Shown here in pieces: positions 24,100 to 34,566 of a stretch of DNA of 64,000 nucleotides. A program made the position numbers and the translations under genes. A model generated the notes under the pieces. The model made no database searches. It had not been told where the DNA came from and saw only the letters and a list, made by a program, of their open reading frames with translations. Source of the stretch: Isochrysis galbana (taxonomy: Eukaryota; Haptophyta; Isochrysidales; Isochrysidaceae). The stretch is from positions 3,583,144-3,647,143 of the forward strand of contig CM030933.1 of assembly GCA_018136815.1 (NCBI GenBank), given 5' to 3'. Position 1 is the stretch's first letter. The number at the start of each line of letters is the position of its first letter.

Positions 24100-24678
24100 T
24101 TCCCCAAGGCACAAAACTAAGCACTAAGCACGGAGCCGGAGCCCTCGGGTGAGTTCGCCCCTCCGCCTGCTACCCACCTCATTCCCCCGCTCCCGATGCT
24201 CCCGCCCTGCTCGCATTGAATGAAGGGAAAAAATATTATCGACTTGCCTCTCAATCAACGAGGCAAGTTTTCAAGACACTCTTGTAGCCTCTTTCTCTGA
24301 GTCGTCGCCGGCCGTTCACCCCGTGTCTTAGAAGATGATGGTTTGGGTGCATTAGCGTCAGTGCGCACGCAGGCGGTAGGAAGCCTCAACGACAGAAAGC
24401 ATATGGCACTATGGCTGGCCGCCTGAAAGTCACGTGAGTTCGGTCAAGGCAAACCTTCGGTATCGGTTTTGTCGGTGTGTTCAGCCGCGCTATGTACTAT
24501 GCGTCTCAGCCCATACTAAAGACCTGCGGGCGGTGTTTGCCCATTAAACCCCATCCGGAGCGCCGACGTGGGCGGCCGTTGGTGCGCCTGGCCCAAGGAC
24601 GTCGCCACGGTGATGCAAGGATGGATGCGCGAGAGCATCTGCACCCATCCCAAATTCCTCCAGGGTGAGGGAGTCTCG
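24100..24678. other. No gene seen; 3' flank of the PP4R3 gene
   Basis: Short frames only. It is likely 3' flanking sequence of the minus-strand gene that ends at 24679. Confidence 0.45.
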
Positions 24679-27600
24679 TTATCGGTCCTCGCTCGAGATG
24701 TGTGGTTTGGAAGAGGTCGCCCGTGGGGGATGCGGGTATGCACACGACCAGCTTTGGCCTGACGCATCAGTAGTCGTGTTCTTGTCATTTGAAAGGCAGG
24801 TAGTGCCTGCGGAACCAGATACAGAATGGAGGAACGACACTGCTTGCCCGTGAATGGGCAAGGTAGAGGGCGTGGTTACTGCAGCACCAACTGAAGCTGG
24901 TAACGCGGACGGAAATGGCTTGTGGTTAGGTGAGAGGGTTGGCGGCTTTAAGGGAGAACGCGCGGGCGAGAGCGGTGGGGATGCATGCAATGAGGCTGGC
25001 GGATCTCCGCCGTCGGGTGGGTTTGCAAGGAGAGCGGCAGCAGGGGCGATGCCAGCCGCAGCAAGTTCGGCCAGCGCTGCAAAATGCCGAGACACCAAAA
25101 AGCGATGGAGGGCATTGAACCGAGCATCAGCATGGATCTACGAAGCAACGGCCAAGATGTTGGGTAGCGTGATATGAGGAGAAGGCGCTGAGATGCAAAG
25201 GGTGTGCAGCGCCACGTTTGACCAAGGCTCTACGCATCTCCAGTATCCTTTGCTATCAATCGTGCACTGGCAACATGCGTAAAGACACTCGTCCGACCAC
25301 CATCCGTCGGTCAGGTACACGGAGTGCTATTGGCTACCTGATGAAGTAACGCAAATGTTGCAGATGTCGCGAGCGAATCGGTCGGCTTTGCCTCATCCGT
25401 TCTGCTTCGCAGTTGAGAAACAAGCTCGGAGAGCAGTGTAGTTACACCCTCCGCCTCGGCAGCGGCAGGGAGCTCAAGAAGAAGATGGCGAGTAAATCGA
25501 GCAACAGAGGAGTGCAGGACGCGAGAATCATGCCGAGCAAGAATGCCAAGAGCGTGCCAGAGAGACGAAGAGAGCCCCAGCTATGGGCGGTCGCGCGGGG
25601 GGGGGGGGGGGGGGGGGAGAGGGGGGGGGGGGGGAATTAAAAGACGTGAGTCGACCAAGTGCGGATGCCACAAGCTTTTATATGGAGGCAATGGGCGGAG
25701 CATTTGCCATCCAAAGGGTCAAGTGTGCGCGCAAGAGCGGCGCCTTGGTTCCTGCGTGGCCTGACTGACCTCGAGACCCCGCTGTCTGTGGCGGCCAATA
25801 AAGCTCACTATTAGGTCAAGGACAATGGGCGCACGAATTTCGATAGGAAGTTCCGCCGAGGCGCCCACTGTGCCTGGCCCATCCGCGCGAACGTCTAGCT
25901 TTCTACTAAGGCTAGCGGCTGTCTTCGCCCGTTGTCCCATCGCAGCTAGCTCACGCACGAGGTACGAGACGCATCCCTCAACGTGAGAAATATTCTGCGC
26001 GGTGTCCGCCTGAGGACCGTCCTGGTTTCCTCGACCGGCTCGCCAGTGCGAAGTGCTCTCGCCCGTCCCGTCCACACCTGACCAAGCCGCCCCTCCGCCT
26101 GCGGTATCCAAGTCACCGAGTTCGTCACGGGCGGTGCAGTAAGCTGCTTCGATGAAGGATTCTTCTTCCACGCCCTCCATTGTGGTTGGGTCCAGGAGCA
26201 CGGTCAGCAATTCACAGCATTGGCGCGCCACCCCCTCATCTGCAGTATCGCAAAGTCGAGATGCCAAGAGGAGAGACGTCGAGGACCGCGCCACAAGCAA
26301 GGCAGGGACCGCGGCGGCTGCAGCCACCGCCATGTTGTCAGACAAGGCCGCGGCGGTGGCGGCCGCCGCGGCCGCGGCCGGCGTGGCCTCACGCAACTCA
26401 ATCTCTTCCATCCGCATGACGCTCGGGTTGTGGTTGGCGAGAGCAGCGAGAGTGTCGCAGCAGCGCACGTGGACCGCCGCAGGGGCCTCAGCCCAAGCAA
26501 GCGCTGTGCGCGCAGCGGGTAGCAAGCCAGCCGAGCACAAAGCGCGGTAGAACCGAGCTCGTTCGATGGGGTGCAGTGAGGAGGCGAGTGCACACAGTTC
26601 GCGGAGCAGGGCCCAAAGCTGCAAGAGTGGCGGCTCGGCGGGAGGCGGTGCCGGAGAGACGACGCCGCGCCGGGTGGGGGAGGCGGGAGCATGCCAAGAT
26701 TTTGCGGGGAATGAGCGTGGAATGGCGACAGGCGACGAGTGCACCGGCACCAGCCTGTGCTCACTCGATAGCGCCTGGGCGTGCCCCGACCGGAGGCAGC
26801 CAAAGAGATCCCGAAGGAAGGCCTGGTCGTCTTGTAGCTGGAGTACAATCTCTCTGCTCATGACGTTCAAGGCGTTTGAGAGCATCTCTGCCACGCCAGA
26901 GTCGGACAAGCCAGCAGCAACAGGAAGGATGGAGTCGAGGATGTAGGCAATGCGATGGGAGGAGTGAATCAGAGAGATGGTCTGCGCCGGGGCAGGAGTA
27001 AGGGGTGGATCGGGGCTGCTGATATCTTCCCAGCGCTACCCCATGGGAAGGCAACGCCATGTGACGAGGTCCACTACGCGAGGCGCATGCGCCCTGCGCG
27101 CCCCATCTCGGTCCAATAATACGATCATCTCACAACGGCCTCACCTCAGGCGACGAGATGGTAACGGGCATCTTGAAGCGTGCCTCGTCCATCACATACG
27201 CGCGGAAGGCCGTGTTGACATGCTGCGTCTCCACGTGACACCGGCCAACCTGAGCGGGCCCATCGGGTTGAGATTTGAGAGCTGTGCTGCGATGAATGCT
27301 CCAGTATGTTGGCGAGCTGGCCCCGTGCTGGCCTGCTGCGCAGCAGCCCACAGGTACCAGCCGCGCAAGGGCCTTGCACGAAAGCGCTGCGGCGGACTGG
27401 CGCTGGTCTTAGCGGGCGCACCCGTGCCTCGCGCTCGAGCGCACCAAAGAGGAAGGGCACCGCATCATCCTTTAGCAATCGGCGCAGGAGCGCGCCCTCC
27501 TCGAGCATGAGCAGCAGCTTGGCGATGCTCCCAAAGCGCGCAGAGGCTGCCTCGAGATGCGAGTCGGCGCCCGACCCCTCCGCCGCATCGGCCCGGCCCT

Positions 27601-28216
27601 TAATGGGAGAGCTTCCACCACTGCACGTGCCATCGTATGCCGGCATGCGCCCGGCGTGTGTGGCGTATTCAGCGGCGATCATCCCCACGTAGTCGAGCGC
27701 CCTGCTTCCCACCTTGCCGACTGGCTGCTCCGAGATGAGCGCGCCGACGAGAGCTGCGCGCGCAGGCTCCTCGCGAGGCACACCCAGCAGCATCGAAAGA
27801 ATCTCCTCCAGTTCATCCAGCGCTTCGCCGCCCTGCGGGATGGGAAGCTCGGCCGGCAGCGCCAGCATCTGCTCATCGAACATCGGCGATCGTGGCTGCG
27901 CCTCTCCCTCCGCTCCATACAGCATGTTGACATCCTCCCAGACCTGCGCAGCGTCTTGGGCGGTAGCAAACGAGAGCGCCCACTCGGCCTCATCCATCGG
28001 CACCACGCGGAGCACCGTCTCTGACGAGAGAGAGAAGCTGACCGCCTTGTCTGGAAGCTCTGTCGAGGCGAGAAGGTCCTCTGAGGGGCTCACCACAATC
28101 AGACGCTGCCTGCCGGCTTGTGCGGGCTGCCACATGACGCGACCAGAGCCGCACGACGACCAGCTACCGGTGCACTCGTCGTGCGCCAGCACCTCCGCCC
28201 CCACAAACTCCGCCAT
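24679..28216 (-). CDS. PPP4R3: PP4 regulatory subunit 3 (SMEK/PP4R3)
   Basis: Five phase-0 exons fit: 28216-27422, about 27222-27145, 26981-25770, 25580-25338, 25137-24679 (about 928 residues). Exon 1 starts with the PH/EVH1-like domain (MAEFVGAEVLAHDE...RLIVVSPSEDLL...WALSFATAQDAAQVWEDV), then IPQGGEALDELEEILSMLL, the family's linker. Next come FRAYVMDEARFKMPVTI, IHSSHRIAYILDSILP and LNVMSREIVLQLQDDQAFLRDLF, then LLTVLLDPTTM and IEIRAPIVLDLIVSFI, matching the SMEK armadillo-like region in order. The family targets protein phosphatase 4 to nuclear substrates (DNA-damage and MEK-type signalling). The C-terminal exon is Ser/Pro-rich. The exon 2 acceptor is uncertain by 6 bp. Intron 3 carries a poly-G/C run at 25597-25634. 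Upstream lies a 700-bp polypyrimidine (plus strand) tract. Confidence 0.85.
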
Positions 28217-28224
28217 CGAAATGG

Positions 28225-28669
28225 GCTTGGAGGTCTTCGTCTTCGTCCAACCCCTTCTTCCCCTTTCCCCGTCTCTTCCCCCTTCCCCCCTTTTCCCCCT
28301 TCTCCCCCTTCCCCCCTTTTCCCCCTTCTTTCCCCCCTTTCTTTCCCCTTTTGCCGTTTTCCACTTCTCCCCTTTCCCCCTTTTCCCCCTTTTTCCCCTT
28401 TGTTCCCTTGCTCCCTTCTTCCGTCCCCTCCGCCCTCTCTCCTCCCCTCTTCCCTCTTCCCCCGCTTCCTCTCTTCCCCCTCTCCCCCCCACTCTTTTTT
28501 GGCTTTTCCCACTGGTTCCTTCCTCCCACGCCTCCACCCCCTTCCCTCTCGTTCTCTCCCGCCTGATTTCTCTCCTTCTCTCTCTCTCTCTCTTCTTTCC
28601 CTCTCCCTCCGTCTCTCTCTCTCTCTCTCTCTTCTTTCTCTCTCCCCCTCTCTCTCACTTCTTTCTCTC

Positions 28670-28705
<36 letters not shown>

Positions 28706-28960
28706 TTCCCTCTCCCTCTCTCTCGTTTCGCCGGTATCCTCTCCCCCCCAAGTACTCTCTCTCCGCCTTCTCCCTCCCGCTAAAAAGTTCTTCCTCCTCC
28801 ACAGCTCCTCCTCTCTGCGTCACACTCCCGCCTCATCCTCTCTCCTCTCCTCCTCTCTCTTTCTCTTCTCTCCTTTGGGGCTCCCTCCCCTCGCCTCTCT
28901 CTTTTCTACACCCCCCTCCTCTCTTCTCTCCTCTACTACACTTAGAACGCCCCCCGGGCG
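28225..28960. repeat. Long polypyrimidine/polypurine tract
   Basis: Over 700 bp of the plus strand is almost only C and T, first CCCCTTTT-type blocks, then (CT)n. On the minus strand it is the purine-rich region just upstream of the PP4R3 start. It gives false Lys/Glu/Arg/Gly or Pro/Ser/Leu frames. Confidence 0.95.
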
Positions 28961-29134
28961 GGAATTCCCGTCCAACCGGGGGGGGGCCCAAGAGCCTCCG
29001 CCGCCTCCGGGAGGGGCGGGCCCCTCAGCCCCAGCTCTCTCCAGGGAGCCTGGAGTGGCGGTAGCCATTAGAAAGGACAGAAGCGACGTAGTAGTAGAAT
29101 AGTAGAATCTTGGTCGGTAGTTATCCCGGGGAGG
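28961..29134. other. Short spacer, nothing recognised
   Basis: G/C runs and an unremarkable AT-richer stretch lead to the target-site repeat of the retroelement. Confidence 0.4.
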
Positions 29135-29493
29135 TTGATAGTGGTCAAAGCTAAAAAAAAAGATCTGAAGGTTCAGGGCTACACACCTATCGCTGGACAG
29201 CGCATACTACTGCTACTGCACATCAGCCAGCGCCCTTATCTCCCTTTTCTCCGCCCCCTTGCCTTCCCCCCCTCATTCCTTTGTCTTCGGTGTCGGGGGT
29301 GCGGCCCTGGTACACTACCTAGGGCCCGGTTTCGGGTGTGGGGTCCGGGCAGGCCTTTTGGATTTACGTTGGTAGGATAGAGTAGGCATCTCTTGATGTG
29401 GTTGTTCCAAGGGTGGTGCACCGGCGTGTTGTTCGCCTCTATCTCTTGTGTGTCGCGGTTTTTGTCTCGACTAGGTGCTCCATCCCTAGCTTG

Positions 29494-30096
29494 CTAGCTA
29501 GGGATACTAGCTCCGCGCTGGGGGTCAATTCGTTCTTCTCGCCGAGTTCGTAGAGTGGCCGGATGTCGGCCAAGTCTATCCTCTTTTTGGGTTGTCTCCC
29601 CATGCCCGCCTGGGCGGTTCGCGCGGAGTCCGTTGAATTGGCGAATAATAGCGCCTTGCTCAGCTTGTTGAATCTTTCCAGTGTGCGTATTAGTACCGAT
29701 TCTTCTGAGAACGTGGCGTTCCGTGTCTGGAGCGATCACTTCGTGCAGGGTGCGTTTAGGCGGCGCCATCCGGCGCGCCTGTTCGCGGTCCATGCGTGCC
29801 TGACGCGCTTCCTCACAGCTGCAAGCGCGGAGCGGTGGCGTGAAAGCTAGCGCGTAGTTCTTGTAGTATCCTTTGCATCCCTTCGGGCCGGCGTGGATGT
29901 TCATGTTTTTGATATCTCCTCCTAGATCTTTGCAATCGCGGATCGCATAGTCTAGCGGGTAGGGGTTGTTGTTGACATTGAGGAGAATCTTGCGCGGAAA
30001 GTCAAAAGTTGCAAAGTTGCCCGTCCTTGGTGCGACGTACAAGTGGTAGACCTCCTTCTTGCCTTGGGTGACGATCACTCCCTCCTTGGTTAGCAC
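29494..30096 (-). CDS. Retroelement ORF fragment (ORF1 C-terminal part)
   Basis: A frame of about 200 residues starting ...KEGVIVTQGKKEVYHLYVAP... and continuing FPRKILLNVNNNPYPLDYAIRDCKDLGGDIKNM.... It then becomes Arg/Gln-rich (basic). It lies downstream of, and probably belongs to the same product as, 30731-31159; the purine-rich stretch between them (30100-30700) is also open in a Gly/Arg/Glu-rich frame. The pattern fits a gag-like nucleic-acid-binding protein. I do not recognise a named family. Confidence 0.45.
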   Translation of the reverse strand: MLTKEGVIVTQGKKEVYHLYVAPRTGNFATFDFPRKILLNVNNNPYPLDYAIRDCKDLGGDIKNMNIHAGPKGCKGYYKNYALAFTPPLRACSCEEARQARMDREQARRMAPPKRTLHEVIAPDTERHVLRRIGTNTHTGKIQQAEQGAIIRQFNGLRANRPGGHGETTQKEDRLGRHPATLRTRREERIDPQRGASIPS

Positions 30097-30730
30097 CTTT
30101 GTGCGCTCTTGGTTGCCTTTCAGGAAGATGAACCTGTTGCGGGTAGGGGGGGTTGCCCGTTCCCCCTCGCACGTCCCCGTTCATTAGGTCCCCTTCGCGT
30201 GACCCCCTCCTCGCCGCCTCGCCCCGTTTCCCCCTCTTTGCATCGCGTTCCTTCTCCCGCCATCGGTTCCTTTTCCCCCCCGTCCCCCTTTCGTTCTTTG
30301 TTGTCACGCTCCGACCCCCTTTTCCCGCGTCGGCCCACTGGGCCCGCCCCCTCTCTCTCTCCCCTTCCCCGTTCTCTCCCCGAGTGCCTCCTTGAGTTTC
30401 CGGCCCCGTTTCATCCCTCTCTCTTCCCGCGTCTTTTCCCTTCCCGGTGTTTACTTTTCCCGTGAGTGTCCCCCCCCCTTTGTTCTTACGTCTCGCGATC
30501 AGCGCCACCGCTCGAGCGCTCCTGTCCCCTTCTCGTCTGCCTGTGCTCTCCGTGCTCGTCACGCCCGTCCTCATGCTGCCCGAGGCCGAACCCTCGGTCT
30601 CGCCCTCGGCCGCACGTGCCCTCCCCGATCCTGTCTCTCCGTCTCCTGTGCCCCCTCCCATTTGTACCTCACATGTTAATGTCATGCACAGCCCTTCCAC
30701 ACCAACATGCACAGCAGCCACAGCCCCTCA

Positions 30731-31159
30731 TCACTCATCACACACACAGAACCCTTGTTGTTCGAGCGCCTTGGCTAGCGAGTTTATGTTGATGGCGTCC
30801 TTCATCTCGAATTTGAAATTGCGCACTACGAGGTGCGCCGTCACGTCTTTAAATGCGCTGGCTAGCGCCTTCGATGAAGCTTGAGGGAGCTCGCGGGCTT
30901 CGTCGTCAAGGGTCTGAAATTTGACGATCATGGGGTATTTCACCTCATGAATCGCGAAAACTCCTTGATCCTTGAATTTGGCCTGATATTGTTGCGCACA
31001 GTCCGCTGAGACCAGGATCTCCCATGGGCCCGCTGAGCTCTTCGCCAAGAATTCCGGCTCAAGGTCCACGCCCTCGAGCTTGTTGAGATGCGCTACAATG
31101 GCGCTGAGAGCCTCCTCATCTTTGATCTTGATGCCCCGGTCCGTAGAGGTGAAGGTCAT
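30731..31159 (-). CDS. Retroelement ORF1-like protein, RRM-like part
   Basis: A 142-residue frame with an alternating alpha/beta look: DEEALSAIVAHLNKLEGV, WEILVSADCAQQYQAKF, HEVKYPMIVKFQTL, AHLVVRNFKFEMKDAININSLAKALEQQGF. Two beta-alpha-beta units of this sort are common in RRM-like domains of LINE ORF1 proteins. This is inference from composition and position inside the element. Confidence 0.45.
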   Translation of the reverse strand: MTFTSTDRGIKIKDEEALSAIVAHLNKLEGVDLEPEFLAKSSAGPWEILVSADCAQQYQAKFKDQGVFAIHEVKYPMIVKFQTLDDEARELPQASSKALASAFKDVTAHLVVRNFKFEMKDAININSLAKALEQQGFCVCDE

Positions 31160-31702
31160 TATTATATGCGAGTTGTCGTGCTGGTAGTCTTGGTCTTCTT
31201 CTTGTTCCTCCCCTCCTTGGGGGGTTGCCTGCGTGTGCCCGTGGGGTGGGGGTCTCTTGGTCAGTCTTTCAAGCGCTTGGTGAGACGTCGTGCATGGGAT
31301 GGGGCCCCTATCGGCTCTCTCCGTTTCGTGGGTTGGTAAGGCATACCATTCTTGGTGCCTTGTTGTTGTCGTATGTTGGTGTGTTGCTGGTTGTGGAGGT
31401 CGCGGCCGCTTTCGCGGCCTTTGTCCTTTGTGACTCCTTGGGTGCGCGTAGGGTGTGCGTGGTTTGGTCCGTGTAGTCCCGTGTTGTCTCTCGGGCTTCA
31501 GTTGACCCTAGTGTGGGCCTCATTGGTTCATGTTGCTGAATCCTGCAGCTGATGCTGCAGGACACAGCTGTTGTTGTGATGGTGGTCTTGCTGACCGGCC
31601 GGGTCCGCGCCTCGTGCTGGCGCACGAGGTCGGTTCCGCGGCGTTGTAGGGGCCCAGCCCTGAGGCTTTCCCTATGGGAAGATCGGCCCTGAGGCTCCTC
31701 TC

Positions 31703-32362
31703 GGATAAAGGTACCCAGCTTTATAGGACGAGTCCTACAATGTAGGACGACGTTGTGAACTATGAAGACACGGTTCAATCTAGGAATGAGGAGCTAGGAT
31801 TTGGTTTCTGTGTTCATCTCATTGCCCTCATTGAGTCCTCCTAGAGGCTCAAGACACCATTCTCAGAGCATAATGAGTTATTTGCCACTCGCGGGAGCCT
31901 TCCCGGCAAAAAACGGCGTTGTCCTACGAATTGCCGCAAACACCTGAAGACACGATTTGAGGCTCATGATGAGCTCCCTAGAACTTGCTCCCACGAGATG
32001 AAATGCTCTTTGGCATGGGTTCTTTTCGACCTTCAGTGGAGACCAAGCTTGGTTTTGAAGCCCAATGAGAGTTTTGGCTGCTTTTGCCTCTTGCGGGGCA
32101 AAAACAAAACTCTCGACGCACCTGGTGGCCTCCGATGGCCGAAGTACTCAGTTCACGCTGGAGCCGAAAGCTCGGTCAAGACGAAGTCTACAGCCTTGGC
32201 CATAGTGGGAGCTAAGGATCTCAAGACTGAGTTGGGAGTTGGGACTATCCTTCAGTTGGTGGGAAGTCCCAATCCTTCACTCTCGAAAGTTGTGTGGCTT
32301 TCAAGCTCAGGGTCCTACAAATACACCGAAATCGTAGGACGCGGTCCTATAATGTAGGACGG
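31703..32362. mobile_element. Nested element with TAGGAC hairpin repeats at both ends
   Basis: The left end reads GATAAAGGTACCCAGCTTT, then TATAGGACGAGTCCTACAAT and GTAGGACG; the right end carries the similar direct repeat CGTAGGACGCGGTCCTATAA, then TGTAGGACGG. The ~660-bp body is AT-richer than the host element, and a 119-residue frame (31998-32357) in it is not recognisable. The left end also occurs alone at 14957. It splits the 5' half of the surrounding LINE-like element. Confidence 0.6.
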
Positions 32363-33152
32363 AACTTTTTAGCCGCTCTTGTTTCTGCTCACTGGTGGGG
32401 TGTCTGTGCTGGTGGGTGTGTTGTGTTGTGTGGAGGTTGGTTCTGTGTTGTGCGTGGCTCTGTGCGCGTGGCGAGGTGCGGCTCGCGGCCACCTGGGTGG
32501 GCGAGAGCTCTGGGAGAGGGCGGTGCGGTTGCGTGACGTCGGCCATCACTTGGTCAGCCGGCGCGGTGGAGTGGGCGAAGAGAGAGGGGGGAGCGTGGCG
32601 CGCTCCATGACCCTATCGTTATAACGATAGTTGATAGTGGTCAAAGCTAAAATCGGACATGAAACAATATCCTTATACCCGGCTGTGAACTGTGTGCGCT
32701 GCGCCCCCGACGCGTCCTTGGGCCCACGACCGGAGAAATGTCCTGAAAGTGATGGAAGTGCCTCTGAGTGTGGATCAATGGAGGGATCAGTGTATAGCTG
32801 TATGCCTGATGAGCCTGTTTGATGGAACTTGAACTACTAGGCTCACGCACGCGTTAGCCCTCGATAGCAATTATAATTGCCGTGCGTGCGCAAAAGCGCC
32901 CTTGCCCGTAAGCGGCATAGGAGTCGCCATGCTCGACTTATGATGCAACGCCGCCCACACAGACCTGAATCAAGGCTTTCGTCAGAGATCTACCGTCTCA
33001 GAAAGGCAGTTTCATGAAGTTATTCCTCCCCCGCGCCACCTTCTATACCAAAAACGTGAGCGCTTCCTGTATGGGGCCGCAAAGACGAGATTAACGCAAG
33101 TATTGAATGAATTTTCGGAATTGGAGACACTGAACGTTGACATATAGTCTCA

Positions 33153-33737
33153 TTACACCCATGTATGCCACTGCAAGCACTCCCTTTCACTCACAGCCGG
33201 CCCTATTCTTGTGCTGAGCACCCCTGCCCTGGACCTAAATATCACTCCGAATATCCGACTACCGAACGGTCGCACAACTGCTGAATCTTCGCCTCCACAC
33301 AATCGGGTAGCTTGGACCTGTGGCCCTTCTGGGTTCGAGACAGTGCCCTCACTATGCCCAGGCGCGTGCAAAAGCGCCTGTTCTTGTCGATCTTGTTCTT
33401 GTATCCGGGGACCGGCGAATGCATCTCCATCTAACAGTCCCACGCGCTGGCCTTCTGCATCGAGAGGCACGCCCTCGAGCCACTCTCCCGAAAAATCCGG
33501 CACCTTGCTTTGTGCCACTTCCTGTGCCACGAAGGCCGCCGCCTCAGCATCCCTTCCGGGGTCACACAGCGGGCACACCAGCGCCGATGACGTCGCATTC
33601 TGGCCACGCTGGACTTGAAACACACAAACGCGCTCTGGAACGGTCTCGGGGCCCGCAGCCCCGCCGACAGAGACTCCCCCTGGTGGCCCTGGGGCGAAGT
33701 CCAGCGGGTGCTCCAACACTGGCATGCCATATAGCAT
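33153..33737 (-). CDS. Uncharacterised protein, member of a duplicated family
   Basis: A 194-residue intronless frame from the ATG at 33737 (MLYGMPVLEHPLDF...), with CPLCDPGRDAEAAAFVAQEVA near the middle and EGTVSNPEGPQVQATRLCGGE later. The C-P-L-C pair could be half of a zinc site; no full domain is recognised. The leader (AAGGTGGTTCCCTAGGATTTATAAG read on the minus strand) contains a TATAA-like word and is shared with the broken copy at 22141-22710, so promoter and gene were duplicated together. It could be a host gene family or cargo of a mobile element. Confidence 0.4.
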   Translation of the reverse strand: MLYGMPVLEHPLDFAPGPPGGVSVGGAAGPETVPERVCVFQVQRGQNATSSALVCPLCDPGRDAEAAAFVAQEVAQSKVPDFSGEWLEGVPLDAEGQRVGLLDGDAFAGPRIQEQDRQEQALLHAPGHSEGTVSNPEGPQVQATRLCGGEDSAVVRPFGSRIFGVIFRSRAGVLSTRIGPAVSERECLQWHTWV

Positions 33738-33799
33738 GGCTGTCAGCCTCCCTCTGCCTGGGAGAGCTCCTCGCTGGCTCGCGCGCACCCGCCGCTCAC

Positions 33800-33982
33800 C
33801 CGCCAAGTGACCCCCTCTTATAAATCCTAGGGAACCACCTTAAGAGAAACGTGTTGCGGATGTACTTGCATAACGACAAATTGTCACAAGTTTGACCAAA
33901 AGTTTGGGTGGTCCGCCACACGAATCTCGCAAGAACGGCCGACAAGTTTGGGCAAGTCGGGCTAAAAGTATTGGCCTGGCCC
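33800..33982. other. Promoter side of 33153-33737 and repeat module
   Basis: Positions 33810-33850 carry the leader shared with 22150-22200. Positions 33870-33982 hold AAGTTTGGG-type words and CCTGGCCCTAT, a module that also adjoins the family D copy at 8896. Confidence 0.45.
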
Positions 33983-34566
33983 TATTTGCTAACGCACACG
34001 GGGCCTGTTTCTAACCGCACTCCATCGGGGGGGTTGCAAATCTCCCCCTCCCCCTCGTTCCATTCTCTTCCGCCCCGGTCCCTGCGGCGCGTCGCCATGC
34101 GGCGCGCCACGGCCTGCTCTCAGAGGTCCTTCATGGGCGCCCAGAAGGCCAGCAGGGGCAGCTCAGGGGGCAGTGGAGGCTGGGGCTCAGCCCCTTGCCC
34201 CCCCCTGCCTCTCCCTCGCTCGCCTCTCCCTCGCTCGCCTCGTCGCCTCGCTGGCCTTGGGTGCCGCCCTGAGTCCCCTGTCCCCTGTCCCCTGTCTGCC
34301 TGGCGACCAAGGATCAAGGATGGGGGGGGGAGTCAGTACGAGAGCTGGCCCATGCGGGCCTGGGAGTGCGGCTCACGACCCGCGCCCCGCGCCCACTAGG
34401 GGTCTGGGCTGATTTGATGAGTGCCCTGCCCCTGCCAGCGGCCAGAGGGCAGGGGCTGGGGTTGAATGTACGGGCCCACCCTGGGGGGTGTGGGGTGTCC
34501 GCGATGGAGAGAGGGGGGCGCGAGGCCCCCATTGTCCCCCACTTATCACTTATAAAAGTAGGTTGG
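33983..34566 (-). mobile_element. Hairpin-ended retroposon, family A copy (partial)
   Basis: It carries the family landmarks in the order of 58918-59478: TTTGCTAACGCA, GCACTCCATCGGG, GCGTCGCCATG, GGGGCTGGGGTTGAATGTACGGGCCCACC, and the end hairpin CCACTTATAAAAGTAGG. The far part of the family (seen in 3296-4223) is missing beyond 33983. Confidence 0.75.

Larger units (their letters stand above)
29135..32652 (-). mobile_element. LINE-like retroelement with 22-bp target duplication
   Basis: The body is 29157-32630 (about 3.47 kb), flanked by an identical 22-bp direct repeat (29135-29156 and 32631-32652, beginning TTGATAGTGG). The 5' end (minus strand) is a perfect stem-loop at 32613-32630, CTATCGTT-AT-AACGATAG, then GGGTC and an ATG at 32608. 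The 3' end reads ...AGATC followed by T's, merging with the target repeat. Two minus-strand frames (30731-31159 and 29494-30096) look like ORF1/gag-type proteins; I found no reverse transcriptase, so the copy is incomplete or mobilised by others. A further element is nested at 31703-32362. Confidence 0.75.

Noticed and set aside
28099-28671. Gly/Arg/Glu/Lys-rich minus-strand frames upstream of PP4R3
   Set aside because: They come from the polypurine tract; the recognisable domain begins at the ATG at 28216.
30002-30721. A 239-codon Gly/Arg/Glu-rich frame as a separate gene
   Set aside because: It lies inside the LINE-like element between the two ORF1-like segments and has low-complexity composition; at most it is a linker of that product.
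32590-32630. HDV-like or hammerhead ribozyme at the element 5' end
   Set aside because: A terminal stem-loop followed by a GC hairpin recalls the ribozymes of some retroelements, but I could not draw the HDV double pseudoknot or find the hammerhead core (CTGATGA...GAAA).
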